A DNA stretch of 53,504 bases from JANXLS01 sp038227045 (GTDB lineage: Bacteria; Planctomycetota; SZUA-567; H5-PLA8), in NCBI GenBank assembly GCA_038227045.1, contig JBBRQD010000031.1, positions 1 through 53,504 on the forward strand. Direction: 5' to 3'. The translations under genes were made by a program, and so were the position numbers. The notes under the pieces were generated by a model. That model was not told the origin of the DNA and made no database searches. It worked only from the letters and a program-made list of their open reading frames with translations. This document shows, piece by piece, positions 1 to 7,968 of this stretch. How positions within the stretch are numbered: the stretch's first letter is position 1; every line of letters begins with the position of its first letter.

Positions 1-78
1 GGCATTTTCACGTGCGAGACGGCGAATCAACTGCTCCATCTCACGTTCGCGTTCCGAAGATAATGCCGAGTCACTCAT
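1..78 (-). CDS. Hypothetical protein, 5' end only
   Basis: The first 26 codons of a minus-strand gene run out of the window at base 1. The start is ATG at 78-76, and the translation begins MSDSALSSEREREMEQ followed by LIRRLARENA. The segment is strongly charged and helix-forming, but it is too short to assign to a family. A second ATG four codons upstream is in another frame and meets a stop at once, which supports 78 as the start. The gene lies about 190 bases downstream of the terminator of the putative RNA gene, so it probably has its own promoter. Confidence 0.5.
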   Translation of the reverse strand, partial: MSDSALSSEREREMEQLIRRLARENA

Positions 79-138
79 ACATAGATTATCGTCCGTTCCA
101 TTTTGAAAAATAAGAGAATCTTGCCGCGTGAACGGCTA

Positions 139-253
139 CGAACACGAAGAACACCAAGAGCCCAAAAGAATGCAATTCTTTGTGCTCCATTCTACATTCC
201 CATTCCTAATTGTCTTTCTTCGTGCTTTTTTGTGCTCTTCGTGTTCTTTGTGC
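139..253. repeat. Imperfect inverted repeat of an AT-rich intergenic motif
   Basis: The left arm (139-170) reads roughly CGAACACGAAGAACACCAAG and continues into AAAAGAA. The right arm (214-253) is its imperfect complement, ending CTCTTCGTGTTCTTTGTGCG. A small palindrome around AGAATGCAATTCTTT lies between them. An open frame crosses the region but has no ribosome binding site and low-complexity content, so I treat it as non-coding repeat DNA. Confidence 0.5.
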
Positions 254-268
254 GAGAAAGTTGCCGTT

Positions 269-306
269 AAAATAAAACCGGCTCCCAAGTCTAAGTTGGG
301 AGCCGG
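269..306 (-). terminator. Intrinsic terminator of the putative RNA gene
   Basis: A perfect 11-bp stem (278-288 paired with 296-306, CCGGCTCCCAA/TTGGGAGCCGG) has a 7-base loop. On the minus strand it is followed by TTTTATTTT at 277-269. Nothing reads into it on the plus strand. Confidence 0.85.
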
Positions 307-772
307 CCCGGTGATCTACTTCTCGCTGTCTCGCGTAATTGGAACCCGTCAGTCCCGGGACGAAACCCGGAGCTACGTTTAAGGCGCACGATCAACGGTC
401 TTAAAGATCGGGCCCAGTTTTACGCGGCCAGTGCTCATCGACTGGTCCCAGAATCACTGCGCAGAACGCAGTTAGCGTTGGGTTGCCGGCCGGGTCAAGA
501 GGCTGATCCAGAGCGGAGACATCTCCGCGAGACCAAACCGTCTCGGTGCACTACAACAAGTTACGTCCGGCATTACGCGGACAGCAACCTCTGTTCACCG
601 TAGGGTTTACTACTCACTGGAGCACCTCCTTTTAAGCACGGCCTCCCTAAATGGCCCTGACCGCCAGAGCAGCGGCAACCCGGGGGCATCTCTGCAGATG
701 CTGTATCCACGCGGGCATGCGGTTCCATCAGGTGCAAAATTGTCAAGCTGGCTGGCGTCCCAACCAGCACAC
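270..772 (-). ncRNA. Putative structured non-coding RNA of about 500 nt, family unknown
   Basis: No convincing protein gene fits here, but the minus strand has a promoter with a consensus -35 (TTGACA, 806-801) and a -10-like TTAAGT 16 bases on, and ends at a perfect intrinsic terminator. Between them the transcript is dense in local hairpins: CGAGAC/GTCTCG, CGGAGA/TCTCCG, GTCCG/CGGAC, ACTGCG/CGCAGT, ACCAGT/ACTGG, CCGGG/CCCGG and GGCC/GGCC. I searched by eye for the conserved cores of RNase P RNA, tmRNA, SRP RNA, 6S RNA and T-box leaders and found none. The start at about 772 is inferred from the promoter. It could also be a long leader terminated before the downstream gene, but the terminator is unconditional in appearance. 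Confidence 0.5.
573..617 (-). CDS. Possible 14-codon ORF inside the putative RNA
   Basis: GTG at 617-615 is preceded by AAAAGGAGGTG five bases away, an almost perfect Shine-Dalgarno sequence. It opens a frame encoding MSSKPYGEQRLLSA and a TAA stop. The strength of the ribosome binding site is the only argument for translation. The purine tract may instead be a structural or ribosome-contacting part of the RNA. Confidence 0.2.
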   Translation of the reverse strand: MSSKPYGEQRLLSA

Positions 773-777
773 ATCTC

Positions 778-806
778 CACTTAACCACACGCGGAGCATT
801 TGTCAA
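778..806 (-). promoter_or_regulatory. Sigma70-type promoter of the putative RNA
   Basis: The -35 is TTGACA (806-801). Sixteen bases later comes TTAAGT (784-779), or TAAGTG with a 17-base spacer. The predicted start of transcription is near 772, just before the first hairpin. Confidence 0.5.
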
Positions 807-850
807 CTTATTTCAATCGAAAACTTGCAACAGTTTTTGAGGGCAAGGAT

Positions 851-948
851 TTAGGGGTTTGGGGTTAGGGGTTAGGGGTTAGGGGTTAGGGGTTAGGGAA
901 CGGCAACGTATTCTTTTCCCTAATCCCTATTCCCTAACCCCTAAATCC
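851..948. repeat. Heptamer array TTAGGGG with complementary arm
   Basis: About six tandem copies of a 7-base unit (GGGGTTA) occupy 851-899. A degenerate complementary arm (CCCTAATCCCTATTCCCTAA) occupies about 918-948, so the whole can form a hairpin. It lies between the divergent putative RNA and the tRNA-Leu promoter. Related arrays occur at 17015, 32190, 34953 and 39404. Confidence 0.85.
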
Positions 949-980
949 TCACCCACTGACAGTTTCTTCCCGAATCCAAT

Positions 981-1008
981 TTGACATCGCAAGTCGCGTG
1001 CGTATTAT
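981..1008 (+). promoter_or_regulatory. Promoter of tRNA-Leu
   Basis: A consensus -35 TTGACA (981-986) and a -10 TATTAT (1003-1008) are separated by 16 bases, about 37 bases upstream of the mature tRNA 5' end. Confidence 0.75.
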
Positions 1009-1044
1009 AGCGCGACCGTTTGCTTGGCACGAAACGGCACGCAA

Positions 1045-1128
1045 GCCGAGGTGGCGGAACTGGCATACGCGCAGGTCTCAGAAGCCTGTGATCGCAAGAT
1101 CGTAAGGGTTCGACTCCCTTCCTCGGCA
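1045..1128 (+). tRNA. tRNA-Leu (anticodon CAG)
   Basis: The cloverleaf is complete: acceptor GCCGAGG/CCTCGGC, anticodon stem CAGGT/GCCTG with loop CTCAGAA (anticodon CAG, reading CUG codons), a long variable arm of type II tRNA (GATC-GCAA-GATC) and T arm AAGGG-TTCGACT-CCCTT. The discriminator base is A, as in leucine tRNAs. The CCA end is not encoded. No clear terminator follows. Confidence 0.95.
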
Positions 1129-1337
1129 TTATTCTCCCTAATAAGAAAATCACAGACGACACATCACAGGGCGGTAGGCTGGAAATCTGATTGAGTCGGA
1201 ATTGTTCAGTGTCAATTTTCAACTGTAGAACACGACCAGCTTTCGCCTTAAATAAGTAAGGAATATTCGCGATGAACATACTTGAGCGTTTCGTTGATGT
1301 ATCCGATTTAGAGAAAGTAACAAGATTCTAATTACAA

Positions 1338-1928
1338 ATGGATTCCTGGGTTTATTGGCGATTCCCTTTTATTATCGCTGCACTGGGTTTGATAGGTGTG
1401 TTTTTCGGTTTTCTCGCACACGAAGCTTCGAAGGTGAGGGACAATCTCCAAGCCAAATTAAATTTCACAAAAGAACAAGATAATCAAAACCTGATAAACG
1501 GACTCAAAGCTGTCGCCGCTGAGTCGAAACAGAAACTGGAGAAAATTCGAAAAGAATTAGCTCCACGTGTATTAACCGAGACACAACGCGCGAAATTCAT
1601 AGCAAGCTTAACTGATGTCCCAAAAGGTAAAATCAACGTGGTATACGTGAGTGCACAAGATGAGAGTCAAAAATTTGCCGAACAAATTCGTGCCCTAATA
1701 ATCAGCGCAGGATTTACATCTGACCGATTGGAATATTCAATTAGCTATTTTTTTAAACCGCCTTCACCTTGGTATATTGCAGTAATAGTGAGAAAGGAGC
1801 AGGCGCCACCATATGCAATTGCCATTCTACGTGCATTTAAAGAAATCGAGATTGATGCCCTTGGAGGTGACGGTTCTGATATTGGCGTAAATTTAGGAGA
1901 GTGTAAGATTTACGTCGGCGGCAAGTGA
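1338..1928 (+). CDS. Hypothetical protein with N-terminal membrane segment
   Basis: This 196-residue protein is not one I recognise. It has one hydrophobic helix near residues 9-27, then a charged, lysine-rich helical segment (about 30-85) and a mixed alpha/beta C-terminal part (about 95-196), suggesting a membrane-anchored cytoplasmic domain. The gene is clearly more AT-rich than its neighbours, with frequent TTA, ATA and AAA codons, and lies about 210 bases downstream of tRNA-Leu, a common place for acquired DNA. No good ribosome binding site precedes the ATG at 1338, so the exact start is uncertain. Confidence 0.6.
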   Translation: MDSWVYWRFPFIIAALGLIGVFFGFLAHEASKVRDNLQAKLNFTKEQDNQNLINGLKAVAAESKQKLEKIRKELAPRVLTETQRAKFIASLTDVPKGKINVVYVSAQDESQKFAEQIRALIISAGFTSDRLEYSISYFFKPPSPWYIAVIVRKEQAPPYAIAILRAFKEIEIDALGGDGSDIGVNLGECKIYVGGK

Positions 1929-2477
1929 ATCAAAGGGGATAAGGCGAGGCTTCTTATCGCGGGTGGCCCACCCCAGCTTGCTGGGGTGATGTTGTGAATA
2001 TGTAGGGCTCTCTCTCCAGTTGTGGTCATACGGGCGAAAAGCGAATTTTTGAGACTGGAGAGATCGGCGAAACGGAAGCCGGCGCAGAGGTGTGCCAACC
2101 GAGGGATAGCCGATGCCGTGAAGGAAGGAACAACCGAAGAAGCTGAAGTTGGAAGGAAAGCAGCAAGCCCGCGTGGCCCACAGGGGCGTCGACCGACGCC
2201 GGCCGGGAAACCGGAAACCTGATACGGTGATTGGGATCCTGCTTCCGAACAAACCACATGGGCGAAAGTCAACCCGTAGAGATGAGTGGGTTTCCAAGGT
2301 CAGGCTGACGCGGATTGTTCTTGACTTCGATACATATTCAGAGATGGGCTACCTGATGATCAGCCAAATAAATTACCTGCCTAAAAAACTATCCGCGCCC
2401 ATCTGCGGTAATCCGCGTCCATCCGCGTTAAATTAAGACACCGAATAATAAAAGGGGATCGAATAGTCCCAGCACCG
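1929..2477. other. Gene-free stretch with repeat elements
   Basis: No convincing gene lies here. Bases 1961-1990 carry the hairpin GGGTGGCCCACCCCAGCTTG with CTGGGG following, related to repeats at 4044 and 34971. Bases about 2020-2260 are open in several frames on both strands, purine-rich on the plus strand, with no ribosome binding sites; this pattern fits a conserved non-coding element better than a gene. A decamer repeat lies at 2391-2430. Confidence 0.5.
2391..2430. repeat. Four tandem 10-bp units of ATCCGCG type
   Basis: The units ATCCGCGCCC, ATCTGCGGTA, ATCCGCGTCC and ATCCGCGTTA follow one another without gaps. The array is just downstream of the 3' end of the minus-strand gene ending at 2478. 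Confidence 0.75.
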
Positions 2478-2975
2478 TTACTCCTGGCCCTTCGGCGGCA
2501 AGAATGTTATCGCCGTGATGGGAGAGACTCCCGTCAGGAGCCACGGTTCGCCGTCCTTGACAAACACGGGACTTGACCAGACCGCTTTGGCGTGACAGGA
2601 AAAATCGCTGCAATACTCGGTCATTTCTCCGGAAGAACTGTGCGTATTTGTGGCCAGCTTGACTCGGCTTTCCCAGACATGGCCGCTGGAACATTGATGT
2701 TTGCGCCAGAGCTTGTGCTTGGCGGGAGTGGCTACCTCGAGAGCCGAAATCAAGGATCCATCGATCTTGACAGTGCCCAGCGCTTCAACATACTTCAGAA
2801 AAACTTTGGCGTCGTCTCGATAGCCATTGCGCGACACTTGTGCCACACGGCTCGAATGAAACCAGAAGTTCTGCTCAAAATCTCTTGTATGGGTTTCGGG
2901 ATTAAACGTGCGCCGATAACGATCCAGCGCAAGTTTGAACGCCAGCTCTTCAACCACAACAGCATCAAAGTCCAT
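2478..2975 (-). CDS. Hypothetical protein
   Basis: This 165-residue soluble protein is not recognised. A strong ribosome binding site (AAGGAGAA, about 6 bases before ATG 2975) supports both the gene and its start. The sequence has scattered cysteines (two in the CSSGH and CSDFSCH regions) but no clear metal-binding pattern, no signal peptide and no membrane helix. It ends 38 bases upstream, in coordinate terms, of the SMP-30 gene's 3' end, and both are on the minus strand, so it may be the last gene of a short transcription unit begun by the lactonase gene. Confidence 0.55.
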   Translation of the reverse strand: MDFDAVVVEELAFKLALDRYRRTFNPETHTRDFEQNFWFHSSRVAQVSRNGYRDDAKVFLKYVEALGTVKIDGSLISALEVATPAKHKLWRKHQCSSGHVWESRVKLATNTHSSSGEMTEYCSDFSCHAKAVWSSPVFVKDGEPWLLTGVSPITAITFLPPKGQE

Positions 2976-3013
2976 GCGAGTTCTCCTTATGACTTGAGTC
3001 CAAAACGCACCAC

Positions 3014-3919
3014 TTACTTTGCCGCATTCGCCCCAGCCACCCGAGTCTCAATCGAGTACAAACATTTACTCGCCGTAATAAACAGCGTTTTCTTATTCTT
3101 GCCGCCAAAGCATATATTCGCCGTCCACGGCTCATTTACGTCAATGTGTTCAATCTGTTTTCCGTCTTTATCAAAAATAAACACGCCCTTGCCCGTAATG
3201 TACAGATTGCCCTCTTTATCAAGCGTCATGCCATCGGAGCCTTTTTCGCAGTGCAGTTTCTTGTTCGTCAGTTTTCCATCGGGCTGAATGTCGTAGCGAT
3301 ACGTCTTGTTCGCGCCGATGTCGGACACAAAAAGCGTTTTGCCATCGGGCGAACCAATGATGCCGTTGGGCTGCTTCAAGTCGTCGGCCACGCGCGTCAC
3401 CGTCTTGAGATCGGCGGCGAGAAAATAGACGTGCTGCCCGTCCTGCGGCGCTTTGTCGTGCGTCCACCAGGGGCGCTTGTAAAACGGATCGGTGAAGTAC
3501 ATGGCGCCATCGGGGCGCACCCAGACGTCGTTCGGGCCGCAGAGCAGTATGCCGTCAAAATCTTTCACCAGCACCGTATGCGTGCCATCGGGCGCGATCG
3601 ACCACAATTCGCACTTCTCGTCAGCGCAGGAAATGATGTTGCCCTTGGCGTCAAAGTACATGCCGTTGGAGCGGCCAGAAGGTTGTAGAAACGTCGAGAG
3701 TTTCCCGTCCACGCTCCATTTCATGATGCGGTTGTTCGGCTGATCGGTAAAAAACACATTGCCGTCGGCGTCGCAAGTCGGCCCTTCAGTAAATTTAAAT
3801 TCATCGGAAAGCTTGGTCAATTTTGCGTCAGGCGCGAGAACAACACTCTCCGCCCCATAAAGCGCCGAACGAAATAGAACCAAACCGGCAATGAGAACGA
3901 TGAACAATCGTGAATGCAT
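3014..3919 (-). CDS. Secreted SMP-30/gluconolactonase-like protein
   Basis: This is a six-bladed beta-propeller of the SMP-30/gluconolactonase/LRE-like family (301 residues), known for metal-dependent lactone hydrolysis. Hallmarks are the EGP motif of blade one (FTEGPTCDADGNVFFTD), the N-G pair of SGRSNGMYFD, the asparagine of CGPNDVWVRPDG with YFTDPFY, and QPNGIIGSPDGKTLFVSD. The family metal site (Glu, two Asn, Asp) appears complete. The start at 3919 gives a signal peptide (MHSRLFIVLIAGLVLF then ALYGAES), so the protein is exported. A longer open frame upstream has no signal sequence or ribosome binding site and is rejected. The physiological substrate is not evident. Confidence 0.85.
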   Translation of the reverse strand: MHSRLFIVLIAGLVLFRSALYGAESVVLAPDAKLTKLSDEFKFTEGPTCDADGNVFFTDQPNNRIMKWSVDGKLSTFLQPSGRSNGMYFDAKGNIISCADEKCELWSIAPDGTHTVLVKDFDGILLCGPNDVWVRPDGAMYFTDPFYKRPWWTHDKAPQDGQHVYFLAADLKTVTRVADDLKQPNGIIGSPDGKTLFVSDIGANKTYRYDIQPDGKLTNKKLHCEKGSDGMTLDKEGNLYITGKGVFIFDKDGKQIEHIDVNEPWTANICFGGKNKKTLFITASKCLYSIETRVAGANAAK

Positions 3920-4043
3920 GTGCGCGCGATCCTCGGTAATTTGTGCGTTGATAAAGAGGATCGTAACGTGACACCAAAGAATTTTCAATAAGCAGATACA
4001 AATCCATTTCCAATCGAGCGAAATCGCTTGATGAATAAAATGT

Positions 4044-4094
4044 GGGTGGCCAAGCCCAACGGGCTGGGTCGCGAAGCGACAAGAAACCTCACCC
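4044..4094. repeat. Dispersed hairpin repeat (GGGTGGCC...CCTCACCC)
   Basis: The hairpins GCCCAACGGGC and TCGCGAAGCGA are followed by ACAAGAAACCTCACCC. The same unit occurs in inverted orientation at 35053-35105, and a partial copy at 1961-1990. It sits in the spacer upstream of the SMP-30 gene. Confidence 0.7.
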
Positions 4095-4177
4095 AAGTCG
4101 CAAGGACTACTGAAGCGCGTGAATCCCAGAAGGAGCTTATTGCGCCCACCTCAAGGAATAAACCGCCAGTGAAGTGC

Positions 4178-5434
4178 CTATACCCGCGGCTCAAAGCGGC
4201 GCAACAATTTTTCGCGGAAGAGGCTGACAATCATTCCCAGCGCCAGCGACGCGAAACCGAGGCACGTGGCAGCTACCGCACGGAAATGCGGAATCGATTC
4301 GCGCGATTTCCACCACGTTATGCAGGAAGGCACAAGCAGCGGGCCGCCGAGACCAGCATAAAAAAGCGCGCGGCCCGTTCCCCGCGCCAGAGCGCAATAA
4401 AAGACGACCGATGCAACCCGGACCTGCATCTCCGAACTCAACAGAAACTCCCACGTCAACCGAATCTCGTCCACCGCCAGTGCGCGCCACAACTCTTCGA
4501 TGATCAAGACGGGAGCGGCAACCACGACCGCGTCGAAAAATCCGAAGATGCAATTCTTTCGCCAGCGCAACAGCACGATGGCCGCGGCCAGCACCATCGC
4601 CGCCGGCGCGATGCGCACGTTATCCGTCGTGCGATCGAAGATCCAGTCGCTGACAAAAATATGCGTGATGCCCGCCGCCGCGGCGAGGCACACCGCCCAC
4701 GCGCCACACATCCGCGTCGCCAGGGGATCGTCGGGTATCGATGCGCTTTCAGCAGGGCCGCCGCGTTCGCCGCCAAGTGTTTCGACATGAATCAACCATA
4801 GTATCGACACGAGCGAAATCCAGCCGGCCATCCAACCCAGACCCTGCGCGGCTGCCGGCGTCAACGCCGCGGAAATCTCACGCGAGTTCAACATCGGCGA
4901 CAGTTCGTGCGCGCCGAGCACGATCAACACGACCCAGCGATAGCGAGCCGAAAAGCACACGCCCGGCAACCGCGCGTACCACGCCAATTTGATCGCGGTC
5001 GCAGCCAGCCCCGCCACCGCGATTCCCAAGCCCAGCCAGGGGCGAATCGCCACCAGTTCATCGAGCGCGATGTAGGTCACACCCATATAAATTGCGGCGA
5101 CGATCAAAAGACCGTGCATGTCCAAGCCCCCGCGAGCGCGCCGTTTCAGCACGACGGTGGCGACGATCAGCACGGCGACTTCATACACATGCAGCAAAAC
5201 CAGCGACGCAATCACGCCGCCAAGTTTTCCAATCTGAGGATCGATCTCCACCATGAATTCCCGAACCGCGTACGCAAGCAATGCGGCGCTGATCACGTAT
5301 AATGGATTCGCCCGAACCGCTTCGTGCAAAAGCCATCGAATCAGTCCGCCCGAGTTGTCGACGGCAGGCGAAGCGGGAACCATAATTGCGGCGGGAACGG
5401 CGTCGGCAGGACAATCGATATCGGGTGTATTCAC
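4178..5434 (-). CDS. Polytopic membrane protein, unknown
   Basis: This 418-residue protein is dominated by hydrophobic helices (about ten) from residue 45 to 405, after a hydrophilic N-terminal 30 residues. No family motif is recognised. The start is GTG at 5434, chosen for the strong AAAAGGAGGG about 8 bases upstream. The N-terminal region carries two cysteines but no signal. It is transcribed divergently from gluQ, with only about 80 bases between the two starts, so the promoters of both lie in that gap. The C-terminal KLLRRFEPRV is basic, which fits an inner-membrane protein with its C-terminus in the cytoplasm. Confidence 0.7.
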   Translation of the reverse strand: MNTPDIDCPADAVPAAIMVPASPAVDNSGGLIRWLLHEAVRANPLYVISAALLAYAVREFMVEIDPQIGKLGGVIASLVLLHVYEVAVLIVATVVLKRRARGGLDMHGLLIVAAIYMGVTYIALDELVAIRPWLGLGIAVAGLAATAIKLAWYARLPGVCFSARYRWVVLIVLGAHELSPMLNSREISAALTPAAAQGLGWMAGWISLVSILWLIHVETLGGERGGPAESASIPDDPLATRMCGAWAVCLAAAAGITHIFVSDWIFDRTTDNVRIAPAAMVLAAAIVLLRWRKNCIFGFFDAVVVAAPVLIIEELWRALAVDEIRLTWEFLLSSEMQVRVASVVFYCALARGTGRALFYAGLGGPLLVPSCITWWKSRESIPHFRAVAATCLGFASLALGMIVSLFREKLLRRFEPRV

Positions 5435-5515
5435 GATTCACCCTCCTTTTATAGTGCTGCATACGCAGCAACGCCGCTGACGGTTTGGAACTTTGCAAAA
5501 AGACAGGCAACAATA

Positions 5516-6490
5516 GTGAATTCACCAGTCCACTCTTTGACGCCGTCTCTACCCCACCCCGTCGCCCGGCTCGCGCCGTCGCCCACCGGCGCGTTGCATT
5601 TGGGAAATATCCGCACGTTCCTATGGGCATGGCTGTCGGCGCGCGCGCAAGGTGGCCGTGTGCTGATGCGCATCGAAGATCTTGAAACGCCGCGTGTCAA
5701 GCCCGGCGTCGCGGAGAAAATGCTCGACGATCTGCGCTGGCTGGGCTTCGATTGGGACGGCGAAATTGACGTCCAATCGAAGCGCCGAACATACTATGCG
5801 GAAATCTTCGAGCGGCTCAAATCGCTCGGTGCGCTATACCCGTGCGTCTGTACGCGCGGCGAAATGCTCGCGGCCTCGCAGGGCGCGCCGCACGAAGGCG
5901 ATCACGAACTGCGCTATCCCGGGACATGCCGCGCGCGCAGTGAAACTGAAATGCATGAGCGCATCGCACGCAGCGGGCGCGAACCGGCGTGGCGTTTCAA
6001 AACCGAGCCGGGCACAATCGAATTCGACGACCTTCTCAGCGGCATGCAACGCGCCGATCCAAATGCAGAAGTCGGCGATTTCATTGTGGCCCGCGCGCCG
6101 GACAATCCCGCCTACCAATTGGCGGTCGTAGCGGACGACATCGCCTCGGGCATGACGGAAGTCGTGCGCGGCGACGATCTGATTCCTAGCACGGCACGGC
6201 AACTGCTGATCTACCGCCTGCTCAAAGCCCCACCGCCACGCTACGGCCACGCTCCATTAGTCGTGGGACCGGACGGAAAGCGTCTCGCCAAGCGTCACGG
6301 CGACGCCCGCATCGCGACGTTCCGCGAGCAAGGCGTCCGCCCGGAACGGATCGTCGGCACGCTAGCGCGCTGGTCGGGCCTGATCGATGAAACCGACGCG
6401 ACGCTGAGCGAGTTGATCCCGCTCTGGTCGTGGAAAAAACTCGCGCGTGAGCGGGTGATTTTGATGCCGGAGAAATTGAACGAGTTTTGA
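5516..6490 (+). CDS. gluQ: Glutamyl-Q tRNA(Asp) synthetase
   Basis: GluQ-RS activates glutamate and transfers it to queuosine at position 34 of tRNA-Asp. The protein is a shortened class I GluRS catalytic domain without the anticodon-binding part. The HIGH-type motif PSPTGALHLGN is at residues 21-31, the zinc-binding pattern of the family is present (CVCTR, later YPGTC), and the KMSKS-like loop is KRLAKRHGD, close to the variants usual in this family. The chosen GTG at 5516 gives 324 residues, slightly longer than usual; the open frame upstream lacks a plausible start. Absence of the C-terminal anticodon domain separates it from gltX. Confidence 0.9.
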   Translation: MNSPVHSLTPSLPHPVARLAPSPTGALHLGNIRTFLWAWLSARAQGGRVLMRIEDLETPRVKPGVAEKMLDDLRWLGFDWDGEIDVQSKRRTYYAEIFERLKSLGALYPCVCTRGEMLAASQGAPHEGDHELRYPGTCRARSETEMHERIARSGREPAWRFKTEPGTIEFDDLLSGMQRADPNAEVGDFIVARAPDNPAYQLAVVADDIASGMTEVVRGDDLIPSTARQLLIYRLLKAPPPRYGHAPLVVGPDGKRLAKRHGDARIATFREQGVRPERIVGTLARWSGLIDETDATLSELIPLWSWKKLARERVILMPEKLNEF

Positions 6491-6606
6491 AATTCCCAAT
6501 AGACATGCACCGAACTAGAATTGATTCTTGATTCGTGTCTTCAAACCGCGATAAATACACGCCGTAATTGCAAACTGAACCAGGGACAATCGTCAAGGAG
6601 CAGTAC

Positions 6607-7854
6607 ATGAGCGAATCGTACATTCAGAATCTCTTCGCCGAACGCATCGGCGGCAACAAATACGGCAAAGACACCGCGATCTATAAATTCGAGAAGATTA
6701 AGCGCGCCAAACGCGCGGCCATCGCCGCCAATCCCGGAATCGAACTGATCGACATGGGCGTCGGCGAACCCGACGAAATGGCTTTTCCGAACTGCGTGCA
6801 GGCGCTCGCCGGCGAAGCCGCCAAGCCCGACAATCGCGGCTACGCCGACAACGGCGGGCCGGAATACAAAATCGCCGCGGCGAATTGGCTCAAGGAAGTC
6901 TGTGGCGTCGAAGGCATCGATCCGGAAACGGAAGTCATGCATTCGATCGGCAGCAAAGGCGCGCTGACCGTGCTGCCGCATTGCTTCATCAATCCCGGCG
7001 ACGTGGCACTGATGACCACGCCCGGCTACCCGGTCTACGGAACGCACTCCAAATACCTCGGCGGCAGCGTCTTCAATTTGCCGCTGATCGAGAAAAATAA
7101 TTTCCTGCCGGACCTCGACAGCATTCCAGCGGACGTGCTGAAAAAAGCGAAGTCGCTGGTGATCAATTACCCAAACAATCCGACCGGCGCATCGGCGACG
7201 TCTGAGTTCTTTGCGAAAGTCGTCGCGTTCGCGAAGAAGCACAACATCGTTGTGATCCACGACAGTGCCTACGCCGCGCTAGTGTTCGAAGGCAAACCGC
7301 TCTCGTTCCTCGCCACGCCCGGCGCGAAGGATGTCGGCGTCGAACTGCATTCGATGAGCAAGGCGTACAACATGACCGGCTGGCGCCTGGGCTTCATCGC
7401 GGGCAATGCGCTGATCGTCAAAGCCTACGGCGACGTCAAAGACAACAGCGATTCCGGCCAGTTCATGGCGATTCAGAAAGCCTGCGCGTTCGCGCTCGGG
7501 CATCCGGAAATCACGCGCGAAATTTCAGCGAAGTACAGCCGCCGCATGGACGGACTCGTCGGCGTGCTGAACGCGCACGGTTTCAAAGCAAAGAAACCAA
7601 AAGGCAGCTTCTTCCTCTACGTTCCCGCCCCAAAGGCGGCGACGAGCCCCGACGGCAAGCGCATCGCCTTCGAAAAAGCCGAAGAATTCTCGCAGTGGCT
7701 GATCACCCACGCGCTGATCAGCACCGTGCCCTGGGACGACGCGGGGGCTTATGTGCGCTTCAGCGTGACCTTCATCGCCAAAGGCGAAACGCAGGAACAG
7801 CGCGTGATTGGGGAAATTAACAAGCGGCTTGGGGCGATGAAGTTTGAGTTTTAA
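6607..7854 (+). CDS. dapL: LL-diaminopimelate aminotransferase
   Basis: DapL converts tetrahydrodipicolinate directly to LL-diaminopimelate with glutamate, feeding lysine and peptidoglycan synthesis. It is a fold-type I PLP enzyme of 415 residues. Visible motifs are IDMGVGEPDEM near the N-terminus, the substrate/PLP-contacting PGYPVYGTHSKYLGG, the NYPNNPTGA motif and the PLP lysine in SMSKAYNMTGWRLGF. The start ATG at 6607 has AAGGAG 8 bases upstream. The DapL shortcut is typical of Chlamydiae, Verrucomicrobia, Lentisphaerae, plants and some anaerobes, and it supports the lineage guess. The gene stands alone between gluQ and an unknown gene on the same strand. Confidence 0.92.
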   Translation: MSESYIQNLFAERIGGNKYGKDTAIYKFEKIKRAKRAAIAANPGIELIDMGVGEPDEMAFPNCVQALAGEAAKPDNRGYADNGGPEYKIAAANWLKEVCGVEGIDPETEVMHSIGSKGALTVLPHCFINPGDVALMTTPGYPVYGTHSKYLGGSVFNLPLIEKNNFLPDLDSIPADVLKKAKSLVINYPNNPTGASATSEFFAKVVAFAKKHNIVVIHDSAYAALVFEGKPLSFLATPGAKDVGVELHSMSKAYNMTGWRLGFIAGNALIVKAYGDVKDNSDSGQFMAIQKACAFALGHPEITREISAKYSRRMDGLVGVLNAHGFKAKKPKGSFFLYVPAPKAATSPDGKRIAFEKAEEFSQWLITHALISTVPWDDAGAYVRFSVTFIAKGETQEQRVIGEINKRLGAMKFEF

Positions 7855-7968
7855 AAGCTATAAACATCGAATCTCGCGAATTATTCTGAAATTCGGTGAC
7901 ATCCGCTCATAAAAAAAGTGAATGCTCAATCGTTGTAATCTTCTGTCGCGGAAATATAGGAGATACGA

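Noticed and set aside
128..382. 84-codon open frame on the plus strand
   Set aside because: It crosses a repeat and the RNA terminator, has no ribosome binding site and codes for low-complexity sequence.
601..640. 16S rRNA 3' end (GGAGCACCTCCTTTT on the plus strand resembles GGATCACCTCCTTT)
   Set aside because: No other 16S sequence is present; the match is short and is the complement of a purine tract in the minus-strand transcript.
270..772. RNase P RNA, tmRNA, SRP RNA, 6S RNA or T-box leader
   Set aside because: None of their conserved core sequences (for example GGAAAGTCC or a tRNA-like 3' end) could be found on either strand.
851..948. Telomere-like TTAGGGG repeat
   Set aside because: It is intergenic, has a complementary arm and is one of several heptamer arrays in the window; no linear end is indicated.
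1893..2297. Several overlapping minus-strand frames up to 134 codons
   Set aside because: No ribosome binding site, Ser/Arg/Pro-rich translations and overlapping alternatives suggest non-coding DNA.
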